Below the pieces are notes generated by a model. It did no database searches. It was not told the DNA's origin and saw only the letters and a program-made list of their open reading frames with translations. DNA of 64,000 nt. Origin: Candidatus Eisenbacteria bacterium. Its GTDB lineage: Bacteria; Eisenbacteria; RBG-16-71-46; CAIMUX01; JAHJDP01. Location of the stretch: contig JAHJDP010000019.1 in NCBI GenBank assembly GCA_018831195.1, forward strand, positions 22,782-86,781. The letters run 5' to 3'. Shown here in pieces: positions 34,938 through 43,704 of the stretch (within the stretch, counting starts at the first letter, position 1; every line of letters starts with the position of its first letter). The position numbers were made by a program, and so were the translations under genes.

Positions 34938-37298
34938 TTAGCGCTTTTCCGCCGCGTCCAAATAGCGGCGAAGAGTCGCCAGGCGCTCATCCCGGTCTTT
35001 AACGAACCGCTCGATTCCCTTCAATATCCAATCGCAGGATAAATGAGCTTCCTCGATCACCTCATCCAGCGTGCCGCCTGTCCGCCACCGATCATCCCAG
35101 TCGGAAGAGATTGTATATTCATCGGCGACAGGATTCGAGAGCCAGTCCTTCATGAGCCGGCGGGACCGGTTTGTAACCGCCATGCAATCGAACCGGTCTG
35201 CATCAGATAGGATTGTTTCACGGACCGATTTCGGTTGGAGGTTGAAGAGCTGAGGGCTGATGGCTGCGACGACCTTCACGTTTAACCCGTTCTTCTCCAA
35301 ATCAGGCAGGCATTTGATCAAATTACTCGTCGTCGCGGTCCCTTGTACAAATACGGTGCCCATCTTGGGCTGACCTTGCTTGAAGTCGCGCAGAATGTAG
35401 GCGCCCTTGGCCGCTTCGAAATGAGAGGGGATGCCGAGGGCGGCGCGATCGGGGATCTCAATGGGGGGGCGTGTCAGGTGCAGGGCGATAATCGGCGCTT
35501 TCGCAAGGAGTGATCTCGCGATGACGACAGGCACCTCATTGTATTCCCAAGGATGGACATCAATCACCTGTCCCTCGGGAAAGAGCTGGGTGATACCGGG
35601 CGCGAAAATTCCGAAGTGAGTCCGGGAATCATCCGCCGTTTCAGGGCCCGAGTGCCCCGCCACCCAAAGGACCTTGCCCGTTTTGAATTGCGTATCCTGG
35701 CACATTTGGCTGTAAAGCCTCATCAGGCCGTATTTGAGATAGACAAAAGATCCATAGGTTGAGCAGGCGCCATAAAGCCCATCGAATTCCTCAAAGGGCT
35801 TTTTTGAAAGATTGACGCTGGCCATCCCGCACACCAGTCCCGCATTCGCGAACTCGGTGATTTCCTGGGGCAGCAGAACGCCCTCGGGATTTGAATTCCG
35901 TTCATATTTTCCGAATCCGGGAAGTTCGTCAAAATCATAGGCGAATCCGCTGATATTCGTTGAATCGGCAAGATCGGCCGAGCAAATCACAAAGAGCGGG
36001 CGCCCATGGGTTTTCTTTGAATAGGCATTGACCCACGATCCCCATCGGGCGAGCGCCGCCCGGTTAGGTTTCTTCTCACCGGGTTTTGCCCACATGGATT
36101 CAGGGTAATTTTCGAAATCCGTTATAACCGCGTCGTTGCAGGGGGATGTGGGGCCGCCGAAACGATATCCGTCGATGGTCTCCGGGATCGAATCGCCGAT
36201 CTGGAGGAGGGTGTCGGCCATATAATCGATCAGGTCCCGATCCTTGCGCATCATCTCAAAAACTTTTGCGTAATTATTCCTGACCTGTTTGTTAAAGGCG
36301 GCAGTGTCGCCGGGCCGGGGTTCACCGAATCCCTCGAACTCGACGCCGTACTTTTCCATAAACGGCTTTTTTGTTTCCCAATATAGCTGGCAGTTGGATG
36401 GCGAGTGGGGCGCGCCGTGCGATGCGTTGTCGTATTTTAGATAACCCCGGCCTTTCCTGGTTCTGGCCCAGGCAGCGCCCGGTACCTTTGCGGGATTGGG
36501 CCCATGAACCAAATTCGTCAAGGCTTTGGCCACCTGGGTCCAATCAGTGCCGTCTTGTGCGCCGAAAGTCCGCCATCCATGGGATTCAAACCATTCCTGC
36601 GGCGAACCCGGAACGACATCGCTGACGCGATGATCATCGATGCCGAAGTCATTCCAATCGACGAGGAAATAGAGGTTGTCCAATCCAAGTCCCCAGGCGC
36701 TGTTTTTCGTTTCATGAACGCCGCCGGGGGTCAATCCGCCCTCACCCTCCATTGCAAAAACCTTGACGCCCTCGGCGCCCGCCCTCTTCAGGGCCATGGC
36801 CTCACCCATTGCGAAAGGGCTTCCGTGCCCCGAGGGGCCGGTGTTGGCTTTAACAAAAAGTGTTTTCCCTTCCATCTCGGCATGTCCGGCGAGCCCGCCG
36901 TGTCTCCGGAATCCCAGAAGATCTTCCCAAAAGACGATATGCTCCGGGTTCAGGCGGTAGCGGGAATCACCCGTTTCTTCGAATTTCGCCCTCAAGGACT
37001 CGGCCAAAACGGCCAATGTGGCGTAGAGCAGGGGCGCGGTGTGTCCTGCGGCGAGAATGAAGCGGTCGCCGAAACGGGCTTCCGGCCGGCGGATGTCCCA
37101 GCGCATGAGATCGCCCATCAGGAGCGTGACCATCATCTGAACCTTGGAGCGGCTTCCACCGGGATGCCCGCTTTGTCTGTGGTTCAGCATCATGTCGATG
37201 CAAGTATCGATGAGATCCTTGATCTTTTCCCAGTGCTCGAAATGAAGTGATTGCTTCTCGATAAGTGAACCGACCGATTTCTGAGATTGCATGGCCAC
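34938..37298 (-). CDS. transketolase-like thiamine-diphosphate enzyme
   Basis: A 786-residue protein with the full transketolase layout: TPP-binding first domain (HPGGSRSKVQMM, GHTAPLLYATL, the GDG-like MEGEGGLTPGGVHETKNS and DWNDFGID), pyrimidine-binding second domain (about 430-620; ICSADLADSTNISGF, GHSGPETADDSRTHFG) and C-terminal domain. It diverges from classical TktA and from 1-deoxyxylulose-5-phosphate synthase, and the ketose/acceptor pair cannot be read. The start is chosen at GTG 37298, which has GGAGG at ideal spacing; ATG 37292 is the alternative. The downstream lipoprotein gene follows after 3 bases. Confidence 0.85.
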   Translation of the reverse strand: MAMQSQKSVGSLIEKQSLHFEHWEKIKDLIDTCIDMMLNHRQSGHPGGSRSKVQMMVTLLMGDLMRWDIRRPEARFGDRFILAAGHTAPLLYATLAVLAESLRAKFEETGDSRYRLNPEHIVFWEDLLGFRRHGGLAGHAEMEGKTLFVKANTGPSGHGSPFAMGEAMALKRAGAEGVKVFAMEGEGGLTPGGVHETKNSAWGLGLDNLYFLVDWNDFGIDDHRVSDVVPGSPQEWFESHGWRTFGAQDGTDWTQVAKALTNLVHGPNPAKVPGAAWARTRKGRGYLKYDNASHGAPHSPSNCQLYWETKKPFMEKYGVEFEGFGEPRPGDTAAFNKQVRNNYAKVFEMMRKDRDLIDYMADTLLQIGDSIPETIDGYRFGGPTSPCNDAVITDFENYPESMWAKPGEKKPNRAALARWGSWVNAYSKKTHGRPLFVICSADLADSTNISGFAYDFDELPGFGKYERNSNPEGVLLPQEITEFANAGLVCGMASVNLSKKPFEEFDGLYGACSTYGSFVYLKYGLMRLYSQMCQDTQFKTGKVLWVAGHSGPETADDSRTHFGIFAPGITQLFPEGQVIDVHPWEYNEVPVVIARSLLAKAPIIALHLTRPPIEIPDRAALGIPSHFEAAKGAYILRDFKQGQPKMGTVFVQGTATTSNLIKCLPDLEKNGLNVKVVAAISPQLFNLQPKSVRETILSDADRFDCMAVTNRSRRLMKDWLSNPVADEYTISSDWDDRWRTGGTLDEVIEEAHLSCDWILKGIERFVKDRDERLATLRRYLDAAEKR

Positions 37299-37485
37299 AG
37301 CACCATCCTCCCTTAATTCCTCACCCAATAGATCGGGTCCCGGTGTCCTGGTTGAAGTGGATTCCACGTTTTGGAGACACCCTGCGATCGTGCCAGAGAG
37401 GGCCCGCGAGGGTCAAGGAGAGAAGGGCGCCGAATCCGGGAAGAGGTTTTACGACCGGCCTCTTCCCGGAATGGAGGATATGGGG

Positions 37486-38154
37486 TTAGAAACGGATCCC
37501 ACCGAAGATAAAAATGCTGCGATTCTTGATAGTCGTGCTGTTCTCAACGTCGGTTTCAACAACGATATCGGTCATGCCGAGGGAATAGCGCCCCTCCACG
37601 AAGAATGCCGTGGAGCTATTTGTGGGAATTTCCAGCCCGGCGCCGAAATTGATACCGAAATCGGTCTCCTTGAAATCATCTTTCGCATCCTGTGTCGACT
37701 TGCCCATGTCGTTGTCAAAGGACCACTCAGCCGTCATTAAGAAACCAAACTCCGGACCGGCCATGAGAAAGGGCCTGGCGCCATCGGTCTTCGGCGCGAT
37801 ACGGATCATTGGATTGACGACGACATAATCCAGGGCGATCTCGCTCTTGAAGATGCGGTCTTCACCATCCATCTCATTCCCATTCCTGTACCTGTCCTCG
37901 TACTTACCCCCCTTGCGGACATAGAGCAGGTCGGTATCGATCGAAAAGTACGGACCGAGATTGATACCCAATGTCGCGCCGCCCCCGAATCCCATGAGAT
38001 TCCCGTCACGATTCTCGGGATCCGGTTCAAATTCTTGAAACGCGGGATTGATTCCGCCCTTGACGGCAAAGGAAACCGGCTTTGTCTGCTCGGCCAGAAC
38101 CGGGGCGGCGCAAAAAACTACAATCAATATGACAGTGGCAAGGATCTTGGTCAT
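37486..38154 (-). CDS. outer-membrane beta-barrel protein
   Basis: A 222-residue protein. ATG 38154 is behind GGAGGTTTGTTC and gives a clear signal peptide (MTKILATVILIVVFCAAPVLA). The mature part alternates hydrophobic and polar residues in about eight strands (ATLGINLGPYFSIDTDLLYV, FFVEGRYSLGMTDIVVET) and ends in SIFIFGGIRF, the aromatic-final barrel signature. This is the PorT/OmpX-like small barrel class. Function unknown. The in-frame extension to 38271 has no signal sequence at its front and is ignored. Confidence 0.8.
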   Translation of the reverse strand: MTKILATVILIVVFCAAPVLAEQTKPVSFAVKGGINPAFQEFEPDPENRDGNLMGFGGGATLGINLGPYFSIDTDLLYVRKGGKYEDRYRNGNEMDGEDRIFKSEIALDYVVVNPMIRIAPKTDGARPFLMAGPEFGFLMTAEWSFDNDMGKSTQDAKDDFKETDFGINFGAGLEIPTNSSTAFFVEGRYSLGMTDIVVETDVENSTTIKNRSIFIFGGIRF

Positions 38155-38808
38155 GAACAAACCTCCTGAATTTGTCCTTCTCGCCCGGACATCAAAGAAC
38201 GCCGGGCAAATGTTAAACTTCTCGGACATGCTTCGAGCTGTGATGCCGTATTTGGAGCGGATCAGCCCCAAGCGCGGGGCTTTTCTTAGTTTTCGGCCCT
38301 GCTTGGAACCGAAATGAGTGAAAATCCGGGAGTTTTGCCAGAAGTCATAAAGGGGAGTGAGGGGTGCCGCAGGGCTTACGGGGCCGGACTGTTATTTCCC
38401 CACGGCACCCAAAAGAGTGGACGCTGGTCCACCCGGACGCTATGTCCCGGATCATGATAATTGCCACATCCATGCCAGAATGGGCTCAGGTTCACAACTC
38501 TTTGTTTTGTTGAGAGTTGCGGACTTTTCAAGGCGGGGTTCGGGATGATCCAGGTGGGATGCGTGATCGTTCTGGGGCAATCAATGTGTCCCGTGGCGAA
38601 CAACTGTTACACACCGTTGCAACTCCGTCGATACTATTTAGGGGATGGCATTTTGGGGGACGGTGTTTTGGGACGCGTTGTTTTTGACGCGGTATTATTA
38701 TGAAGATTATATGGAATCAATGGATCGGCACTATGGCCTATGATATATTCATGGTGAGGTTGATCGACATCGCAGAAATTCGGGCGGAAGGTCAGAGGAG
38801 CGACGAAA
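38155..38808. other. ~650-base non-coding stretch with several hairpins
   Basis: No open frame here has a ribosome binding site or family match. It contains the candidate RNA at 38411-38580 and a second long-range stem, GGGTGCCG (38362-38369) with CGGCACCC (38403-38410). Around 38640-38700 there is a G/T-rich tract (GGCATTTTGGGGGACGGTG) with short imperfect GG-GACG repeats. Confidence 0.5.
38411..38580 (-). ncRNA. candidate structured RNA with a 5S rRNA-like core and terminator
   Basis: Read on the minus strand, bases 38580-38461 form exactly 120 nt with complementary ends (TTGCC/GGCAA, and just inside CCAGAA/TTCTGG). The segment CCCACCTGGATCATCCCGAAC resembles the conserved loop B/C region of bacterial 5S rRNA (E. 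coli CCCACCTGACCCCATGCCGAAC) at nearly the same offset. A 9-bp hairpin CGCAACTCT/AGAGTTGTG (one G-U pair) follows. About 28 nt later GTGGAC-CAGC-GTCCAC (38417-38432) is followed by TCTTTT, a plausible terminator. Against real 5S: helices II and III do not pair and loop E is absent. It could be a decayed 5S gene or an unrelated RNA. Confidence 0.3.
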
Positions 38809-39396
38809 ATGCTCGACGATAGAGCGTTGGTCCTCAATCGAAGCTGGGTTCCCATCGGAACAACCACCGTGCGGGAAGCCATCTCTATGGTCTTTCGGGA
38901 AACCGCGAGTATTATTCTTCCTGATGACTTCACGGTGCACGACTTTGATTCTTGGTCGAATCTGAGAGTCAATGAGGAAGAGCCCTGCATCCGGACCGTC
39001 TGTCTCCGCATAAAGATTCCCGAAGTCCTTCTCCTGACGCGGTACGATGAATTCCCTGTTCGCAAGATTCCTTTCTCAAGGCGCAATATCTATCGCCGGG
39101 ATCAGTTCCGGTGCCAATATTGCGGCCGGAGGAAAGATCCAACCGAGCTATCGGTGGATCACATCATCTCCCGGTCACATGGTGGCACTTCCACATGGCT
39201 GAACTGCGTGCTGGCCTGTCTTCCTTGCAACCGCCGCAAGGGCAATCGGACACTGGAGGAAGCCGGGATGCATTTGATGAGGCCGCCGAAAGAGCCGACA
39301 TGGTCTCCGACCTTGACCGTTCCCATGGCCAGGCGCAAGGTCTCCTGGCAATCGTTTATCTCCGATCATTATTGGAATGTTGAACTGGATGCATAG
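38809..39396 (+). CDS. HNH endonuclease-domain protein
   Basis: A 195-residue protein with an HNH nuclease domain at about 95-155: CQYCGRR (first Cys pair), ELSVDHIISRSHGGTSTWLN (D-H...N core) and CLPCNRRKGNRT (second Cys pair). The N-terminal ~90 residues (MLDDRALVLNRSWVPIG) form the conserved extension of a widespread bacterial HNH family of unknown biological role. ATG 38809 follows GAGGAGCGACGAAA. The lgt gene begins 10 bases after its stop, so both are likely co-transcribed. There is no methyltransferase or mobile element next to it. Confidence 0.9.
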   Translation: MLDDRALVLNRSWVPIGTTTVREAISMVFRETASIILPDDFTVHDFDSWSNLRVNEEEPCIRTVCLRIKIPEVLLLTRYDEFPVRKIPFSRRNIYRRDQFRCQYCGRRKDPTELSVDHIISRSHGGTSTWLNCVLACLPCNRRKGNRTLEEAGMHLMRPPKEPTWSPTLTVPMARRKVSWQSFISDHYWNVELDA

Positions 39397-39405
39397 AGGC
39401 CGGCC

Positions 39406-40158
39406 TTGATACCCATCCTCTTTCGGATCGGACCCTTAACGCTCTATTCATTCGGGCTCATGGCCGCTTTGGCTTTTCTGGCCGGGCGCTGGGTGCTCCT
39501 GCGTGGTCTGGATCGCCGAGGTATTCCCGCGCAAGAAGGTGAAATTTATACATGGGCGGCGCTTATCGGCGGTTTGGTTGGCGGGCATGTCTACTATCTC
39601 ATCGAGCACTGGGATGAGGTCCTTCAAGACCCGTTCAGGACCATTGTATCGGGTGCGGGCCTGGTCTGGTATGGGGGCCTGGCCGGGGGTGTTTTGGCGG
39701 GCCTGCTTGTACTTAAAATAAAAAAGCATCCCCTTGGTCCCGTCGCCGACGCTTTCGGTCCGGCTTTGATTCTTGCCTACGCTTTTGGCAGGATCGGGTG
39801 TTTCCTCGCGGGGGATGGCTGCTATGGGCGACCAAGCAACGTTCCCTGGGCGATGGCCTTTCCCAAGGGGGTTGTACCGACAACGGAATTGGTGCACCCC
39901 ACGCCGATCTATGAATCCCTCATGGCTATCTGGATCTTCATCATTTTAAAACGGATGGAGAAACGGGAGCTGCCGTCCGGTCTTGTCTTTTGCGCCTATT
40001 TGGGATTGGCCTCCTTAGAGAGACTGATCGCCGGATTTACCCGGCAGAATCCGCACGTGGCGTTCGGGTTGTCCACCGTTCAATTGATTTCCATTGCCGG
40101 AATGATTCTTTCGCTGGTGCTGGCATATCTCGTTCGCCGGCGCGCCGAAATCCGCTGA
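39406..40158 (+). CDS. lgt: prolipoprotein diacylglyceryl transferase
   Basis: A 250-residue inner-membrane enzyme that transfers diacylglycerol to the lipobox cysteine of prolipoproteins. The Lgt signature is GRIGCFLAGDGCYGRPSN (about 127-145), with about seven membrane helices and the N-terminal pattern PLTLYSFGLMAALAFLAG. The start is TTG 39406 with AGAGG about 8 bases upstream; no ATG is available before the first helix. The enzyme would serve the many lipoproteins encoded here (for example at 32125, 33978, 43705 and 49222). Confidence 0.95.
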   Translation: MIPILFRIGPLTLYSFGLMAALAFLAGRWVLLRGLDRRGIPAQEGEIYTWAALIGGLVGGHVYYLIEHWDEVLQDPFRTIVSGAGLVWYGGLAGGVLAGLLVLKIKKHPLGPVADAFGPALILAYAFGRIGCFLAGDGCYGRPSNVPWAMAFPKGVVPTTELVHPTPIYESLMAIWIFIILKRMEKRELPSGLVFCAYLGLASLERLIAGFTRQNPHVAFGLSTVQLISIAGMILSLVLAYLVRRRAEIR

Positions 40159-40230
40159 GGGAGCGGTTGTGCGGTTCCGGCTCATAGAAACAAACCGCCT
40201 CTTTGCCGGCTCATAAGGAATATTTAATCG

Positions 40231-41952
40231 ATGAAGGGGAAATACCGGGATCCGTCACGACGCGGCATATATTCCGATTTGGCGATCCGTCAAATACCGC
40301 GTTTGTTGTCGGTGACCGACAGAGAAGAGTTTTCGCCTACCTATGGGTGCATGGACCGCGAATATTGGTTATGCCGCTCGACTGATTTTCCATCGAGTAT
40401 TGCTCAATTCGGAATTCAGTCCCTGGCCCTTGTTTATGCGCATCCCTTTTCAAACAACCCATACCACCGCCATCCCAAAATTCTGAAAATCGTGCTTGCC
40501 GCCATGGATTACTGGATAAAAATTCAGAAGAACGACGGGTCATTCGATGAATTTTATCCCAATGAAAGGGGTTGGGCCGGTCCGACCGGGTTCCTTGTCT
40601 ATGCCATGGCTAGAGCTTATCGCGAGGTTGCGCCGTTGATGCCGGGCGACCTGCGGGATCGTTTTTTGAAAAGCCTTTCTAAGGCCGGACGATTTTTGGC
40701 CCGTTATGATGAACCGGGAGTGCTCGCAAACCACCATGCCATGGCGATTCTGCCGATTTATGAAGCCTACGATATTCTTGGTGAGCGGCAGCTGCTTGAA
40801 GGGTTCCATGACCGTCTCAATGATTTTCTCGGTTATACCAACGAGGAAGGGTGGTGCCTGGAGTATGATGGGCCGGATCTGGGCTATCTTTCCGCCACCG
40901 TTTCCTTCTTGGAAAAATTGGGACGCTTATACAAAGATGATCGGCTGGAGGATGTTATCCTCCGCGCGGTTGAATTCTGCTCCTACTTCGTTTATCCCAA
41001 TGGATTCTTCGCCGGGACCGTCAGCAGCCGGCAGACGGTTCATTTTTATCCCCATGGTTTTGAAATGCGAGCCGGCAGCGATCCGCTGGCCGCCGCCGTC
41101 GCCGAAGCGATGCTGGCTTCCTTGGGCGAGGGCAAGTTGGTACCTCCGGAGATCCAGGAGGACCGTTATTTCAAATACCGTATACCGGAATTCCTTGAGG
41201 CCTATCTGGATTATGCTCCGGTTGAAAAATCTTTGGAGCCGCTGCCCTATGAGCGGCCGCCCTTTCAGAAATATTGGCCCGGGGCGATAATGGCGGCGCG
41301 GCGGGGCGACAATTATTACGCAGTGACAAGTCTCGGAAAGGGCGGCGTTCTAAAGCTTTTTCGCTCGGATACCGGCCGGCTCATCTTTAACGATTGCGGT
41401 CTCCGCTTGCTGTTGAAAAAAGGCGGCGAAGTGACGACCGGCTGGATGGATCCGGATTATAAAACCGAAGTGAATGACAATGTACTGGAAATTTCCGGCC
41501 ATCTTCACAAGGTTGTACATAAAGTTTTCACTCCTCTTAAGATGATCCTGTTCCGCCTCTTTATGCTCACCTTCGGTTGGCATACGGGGATGGCTTACAA
41601 TATCAAGGGGTGGATTCGAAAACTGCTGATGTTGCGCTCAGGGATCGCACCGGTTCAATTCACTCGAAAAATCATCTTTGAAAAGGACTCCTGTCTAATG
41701 ACTGACACCATCCGGTTGGAGCCGGGTGTTGAGGTTCTAAAAGGCACGCTGGGCGATGAATTCTCACCGCGGTACGTTCCCCAGAGCCGGTATTTTCAGT
41801 CTCAGGAACTCGATGTGGAAGGCTATGATCTGACGGCGGAAGATCTTGAGAGACTCAACCACCGGCGGAGTCTATTGATCACCCGCACAATTTCCTATTC
41901 CGAAGGGCTCATGGATTGCAGGAGTCGGGATGACACTTCATCCGCGAATTAA
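40231..41952 (+). CDS. heparinase-like (alpha/alpha)-toroid protein
   Basis: A 573-residue protein without signal peptide. The first ~340 residues are helical with regularly spaced aromatic and acidic residues (AMDYWIKIQKNDGSFDEFYP, EGWCLEYDGPDLGYLSATVS), resembling an (alpha/alpha)6 toroid. The C-terminal ~220 residues are beta-rich (GLRLLLKKGGEVTTGW, VLEISGHLHKVVHKVF), as in heparinase II/III or C5-epimerase-like proteins. Catalytic residues cannot be assigned. ATG 40231 has AAGGAA about 11 bases upstream. The 3' end overlaps the next gene by 23 bases, so they are coupled. Likely role in an exported glycan. Confidence 0.65.
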   Translation: MKGKYRDPSRRGIYSDLAIRQIPRLLSVTDREEFSPTYGCMDREYWLCRSTDFPSSIAQFGIQSLALVYAHPFSNNPYHRHPKILKIVLAAMDYWIKIQKNDGSFDEFYPNERGWAGPTGFLVYAMARAYREVAPLMPGDLRDRFLKSLSKAGRFLARYDEPGVLANHHAMAILPIYEAYDILGERQLLEGFHDRLNDFLGYTNEEGWCLEYDGPDLGYLSATVSFLEKLGRLYKDDRLEDVILRAVEFCSYFVYPNGFFAGTVSSRQTVHFYPHGFEMRAGSDPLAAAVAEAMLASLGEGKLVPPEIQEDRYFKYRIPEFLEAYLDYAPVEKSLEPLPYERPPFQKYWPGAIMAARRGDNYYAVTSLGKGGVLKLFRSDTGRLIFNDCGLRLLLKKGGEVTTGWMDPDYKTEVNDNVLEISGHLHKVVHKVFTPLKMILFRLFMLTFGWHTGMAYNIKGWIRKLLMLRSGIAPVQFTRKIIFEKDSCLMTDTIRLEPGVEVLKGTLGDEFSPRYVPQSRYFQSQELDVEGYDLTAEDLERLNHRRSLLITRTISYSEGLMDCRSRDDTSSAN

Positions 41953-42895
41953 AGCGGCCCTGATGATCCTAATGACGGCGGTTCTCTTCGCCGTGCTTTT
42001 CCGGCAAATTCCGTTCGGAAAGGTCATGGCGGTTCTCCGCGGAGCCGACCTCGGACAACTCACCTTAGCCCTTCTCCTAACTGTCTTGCTCCCGCTTTTT
42101 GCCGCTATTCGCTGGCGCCTTATCCTGCAGCTTCTCGGATACAGTATCTCATTGCGGACCGCTTTCGACCTCATCATGGCCGCCTGGCCTGTCAGTTCGA
42201 TTACGCCCAGCAAGTCCGGAGATTTGATCAAGGCCTATTACTTGAAGGACCGCGTGCCGGTAGGGCTGACGATCGGGACTGTGCTGGTTGAGCGGGCGGT
42301 GGACGTCCTGGTGCTGCTGCTCTTCTCGGTGGCCGGGGCGGCCCTTTTCGGCTGGCGTCAAATTCTCTGGATTTCAGGCGGGCTCTTTTGCGCGGGCACG
42401 CTTGGCCTGATCCTTCTCGTGACGACGGGGGATCGCTGGCCCCTGCCGGCGAAACTCCGGCCGAAGATCAGCGATCTCCTTCAGGCCTTTAAAGTCCTGG
42501 CCTCGCATCCCGCCGCGCTCATCCTCGTCGTTGTCTATACGGTTGTGAAATGGTTTGTTTCCATCTTCCAAACCTACCTCTGTTTCATCGCGCTTCGCCA
42601 TCCGGTGACCTTGGCGCAGACAGCGGGCGCTCTGCCTCTGGCCATCTTTGTCGGGCTCTTTCCGATTACGCTTTCCGGTATGGGGACACGGGACGGCGCG
42701 CTGGTTTTTCTGCTGAGCGCCTATGCGCCGGCCGAGGTCATCCTGGGTGTGGGGCTTCTCTATACATTATTTGCCTACTGGGTTCCCTCCCTCGCCGGGC
42801 TGCCGTTTTTGAGAAGAGCGCTGCCGGAAGGACGATCCGTCCTCACGAAAACCGCAATGGAGATGAAGCAGAAGGATTTGATTGCGGAAGATTAG
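41930..42895 (+). CDS. flippase-like integral membrane protein (UPF0104/LPG synthase TM family)
   Basis: A 321-residue protein with about eight membrane helices and the family landmarks AIRWRLILQLLG, PSKSGDLIKAYYLKDRVP (the conserved G-D/E-x-x-R/K-x loop) and LVERAVDVLVLLLF, plus PITLSGMGTRDGALVFLLS near the C-terminus. This family includes AglD-type and lysylphosphatidylglycerol synthase membrane domains, thought to move lipids or lipid-linked sugars. The catalytic LPG domain is absent. Coupling to the toroid protein points to a glycan or glycolipid function. Confidence 0.85.
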   Translation: MTLHPRIKAALMILMTAVLFAVLFRQIPFGKVMAVLRGADLGQLTLALLLTVLLPLFAAIRWRLILQLLGYSISLRTAFDLIMAAWPVSSITPSKSGDLIKAYYLKDRVPVGLTIGTVLVERAVDVLVLLLFSVAGAALFGWRQILWISGGLFCAGTLGLILLVTTGDRWPLPAKLRPKISDLLQAFKVLASHPAALILVVVYTVVKWFVSIFQTYLCFIALRHPVTLAQTAGALPLAIFVGLFPITLSGMGTRDGALVFLLSAYAPAEVILGVGLLYTLFAYWVPSLAGLPFLRRALPEGRSVLTKTAMEMKQKDLIAED

Positions 42896-42906
42896 GCTAC
42901 AGAATA

Positions 42907-43683
42907 TCAGGCCGCGGAAGAGGGAAGAGCCTGGCGCCGGCGGATCTGATATTTGTAAGCGTTGCGTATAACAAAGATAAACAATAGAGAAGCAAATCCG
43001 CTGATAAATCCGACCGTTTCCACCGCCAGAATTAGTCCCAATCCCAAAAGGAAGAGAACGGCGCAGGAAACAAGGTGATTGGCATTGCCGTAGTTCTCCC
43101 GCCAGGTCGTCCCCAAAGGTTTCCCTGCTTCCAATGCAATGGCGATTGAAACGAGAAGTGAATTCGACAGGACGAAGACCGGGAAAGTGATCAGGACAGC
43201 GAGGGGGCAGAGCAGGAGGAGCTGGCTTCCCGTGGCGCCGGAGGATTTTATAAAGAAATCAAAAATGATCCCGGCAAGCGCCAGGGAAAAGGAGCTTTGG
43301 GCGCCGTTAAAGACCGCCCGGATGGCTCCTCTTCTGTGAAGGATGAGATCAGCCAATAACACGCTGCTGAAGGTGATGCTCAGAGCCTGGACTCTCGGTA
43401 GAACAAAAAGAACAGCGATGTTGGCGGCCAAGGACATGCTGACCATGCCCCTTTTGCCGAAGGCGGGGAGCCAGAAGGTTTCCGCCGCGAGGGAAAGGAA
43501 AAACCAGAAAGCCAGCGTGCTGAACGGAACGGACGGGGTGGGCGTTTCCACCCCGGCTCCATTCCAAAGGAGGATGGCAATGGCCATGAAGATCACCGTC
43601 GTGACAAAGATCACCAATCTTATATCATATCCGAGGGGCTTCATGACCAGGTCTCTCTTGTTGTCTTCTTCACGGGTTATCAT
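42907..43683 (-). CDS. polytopic membrane protein of unknown function
   Basis: A 258-residue protein with about seven membrane helices (for example LVIFVTTVIFMAIAILLW, LLLLCPLAVLITFPVFVL, FISGFASLLFIFVIRNAY). It resembles the membrane-sensor regions that precede HD-GYP or GGDEF domains in other bacteria, but it stands alone with only a short basic tail. ATG 43683 is used; ATG 43644 after GAGAGACCTGGTC is equally plausible. It begins 21 bases after the lipoprotein gene stop on the same strand, so the two form an operon. Confidence 0.65.
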   Translation of the reverse strand: MITREEDNKRDLVMKPLGYDIRLVIFVTTVIFMAIAILLWNGAGVETPTPSVPFSTLAFWFFLSLAAETFWLPAFGKRGMVSMSLAANIAVLFVLPRVQALSITFSSVLLADLILHRRGAIRAVFNGAQSSFSLALAGIIFDFFIKSSGATGSQLLLLCPLAVLITFPVFVLSNSLLVSIAIALEAGKPLGTTWRENYGNANHLVSCAVLFLLGLGLILAVETVGFISGFASLLFIFVIRNAYKYQIRRRQALPSSAA

Positions 43684-43704
43684 CGGATCTCTTTCGTCTC
43701 TCGC

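Noticed and set aside
38461..38580. A functional 5S rRNA gene
   Set aside because: Only the central block and length fit. Helices II and III cannot form and loop E is missing, so it is listed only as a candidate structured RNA.
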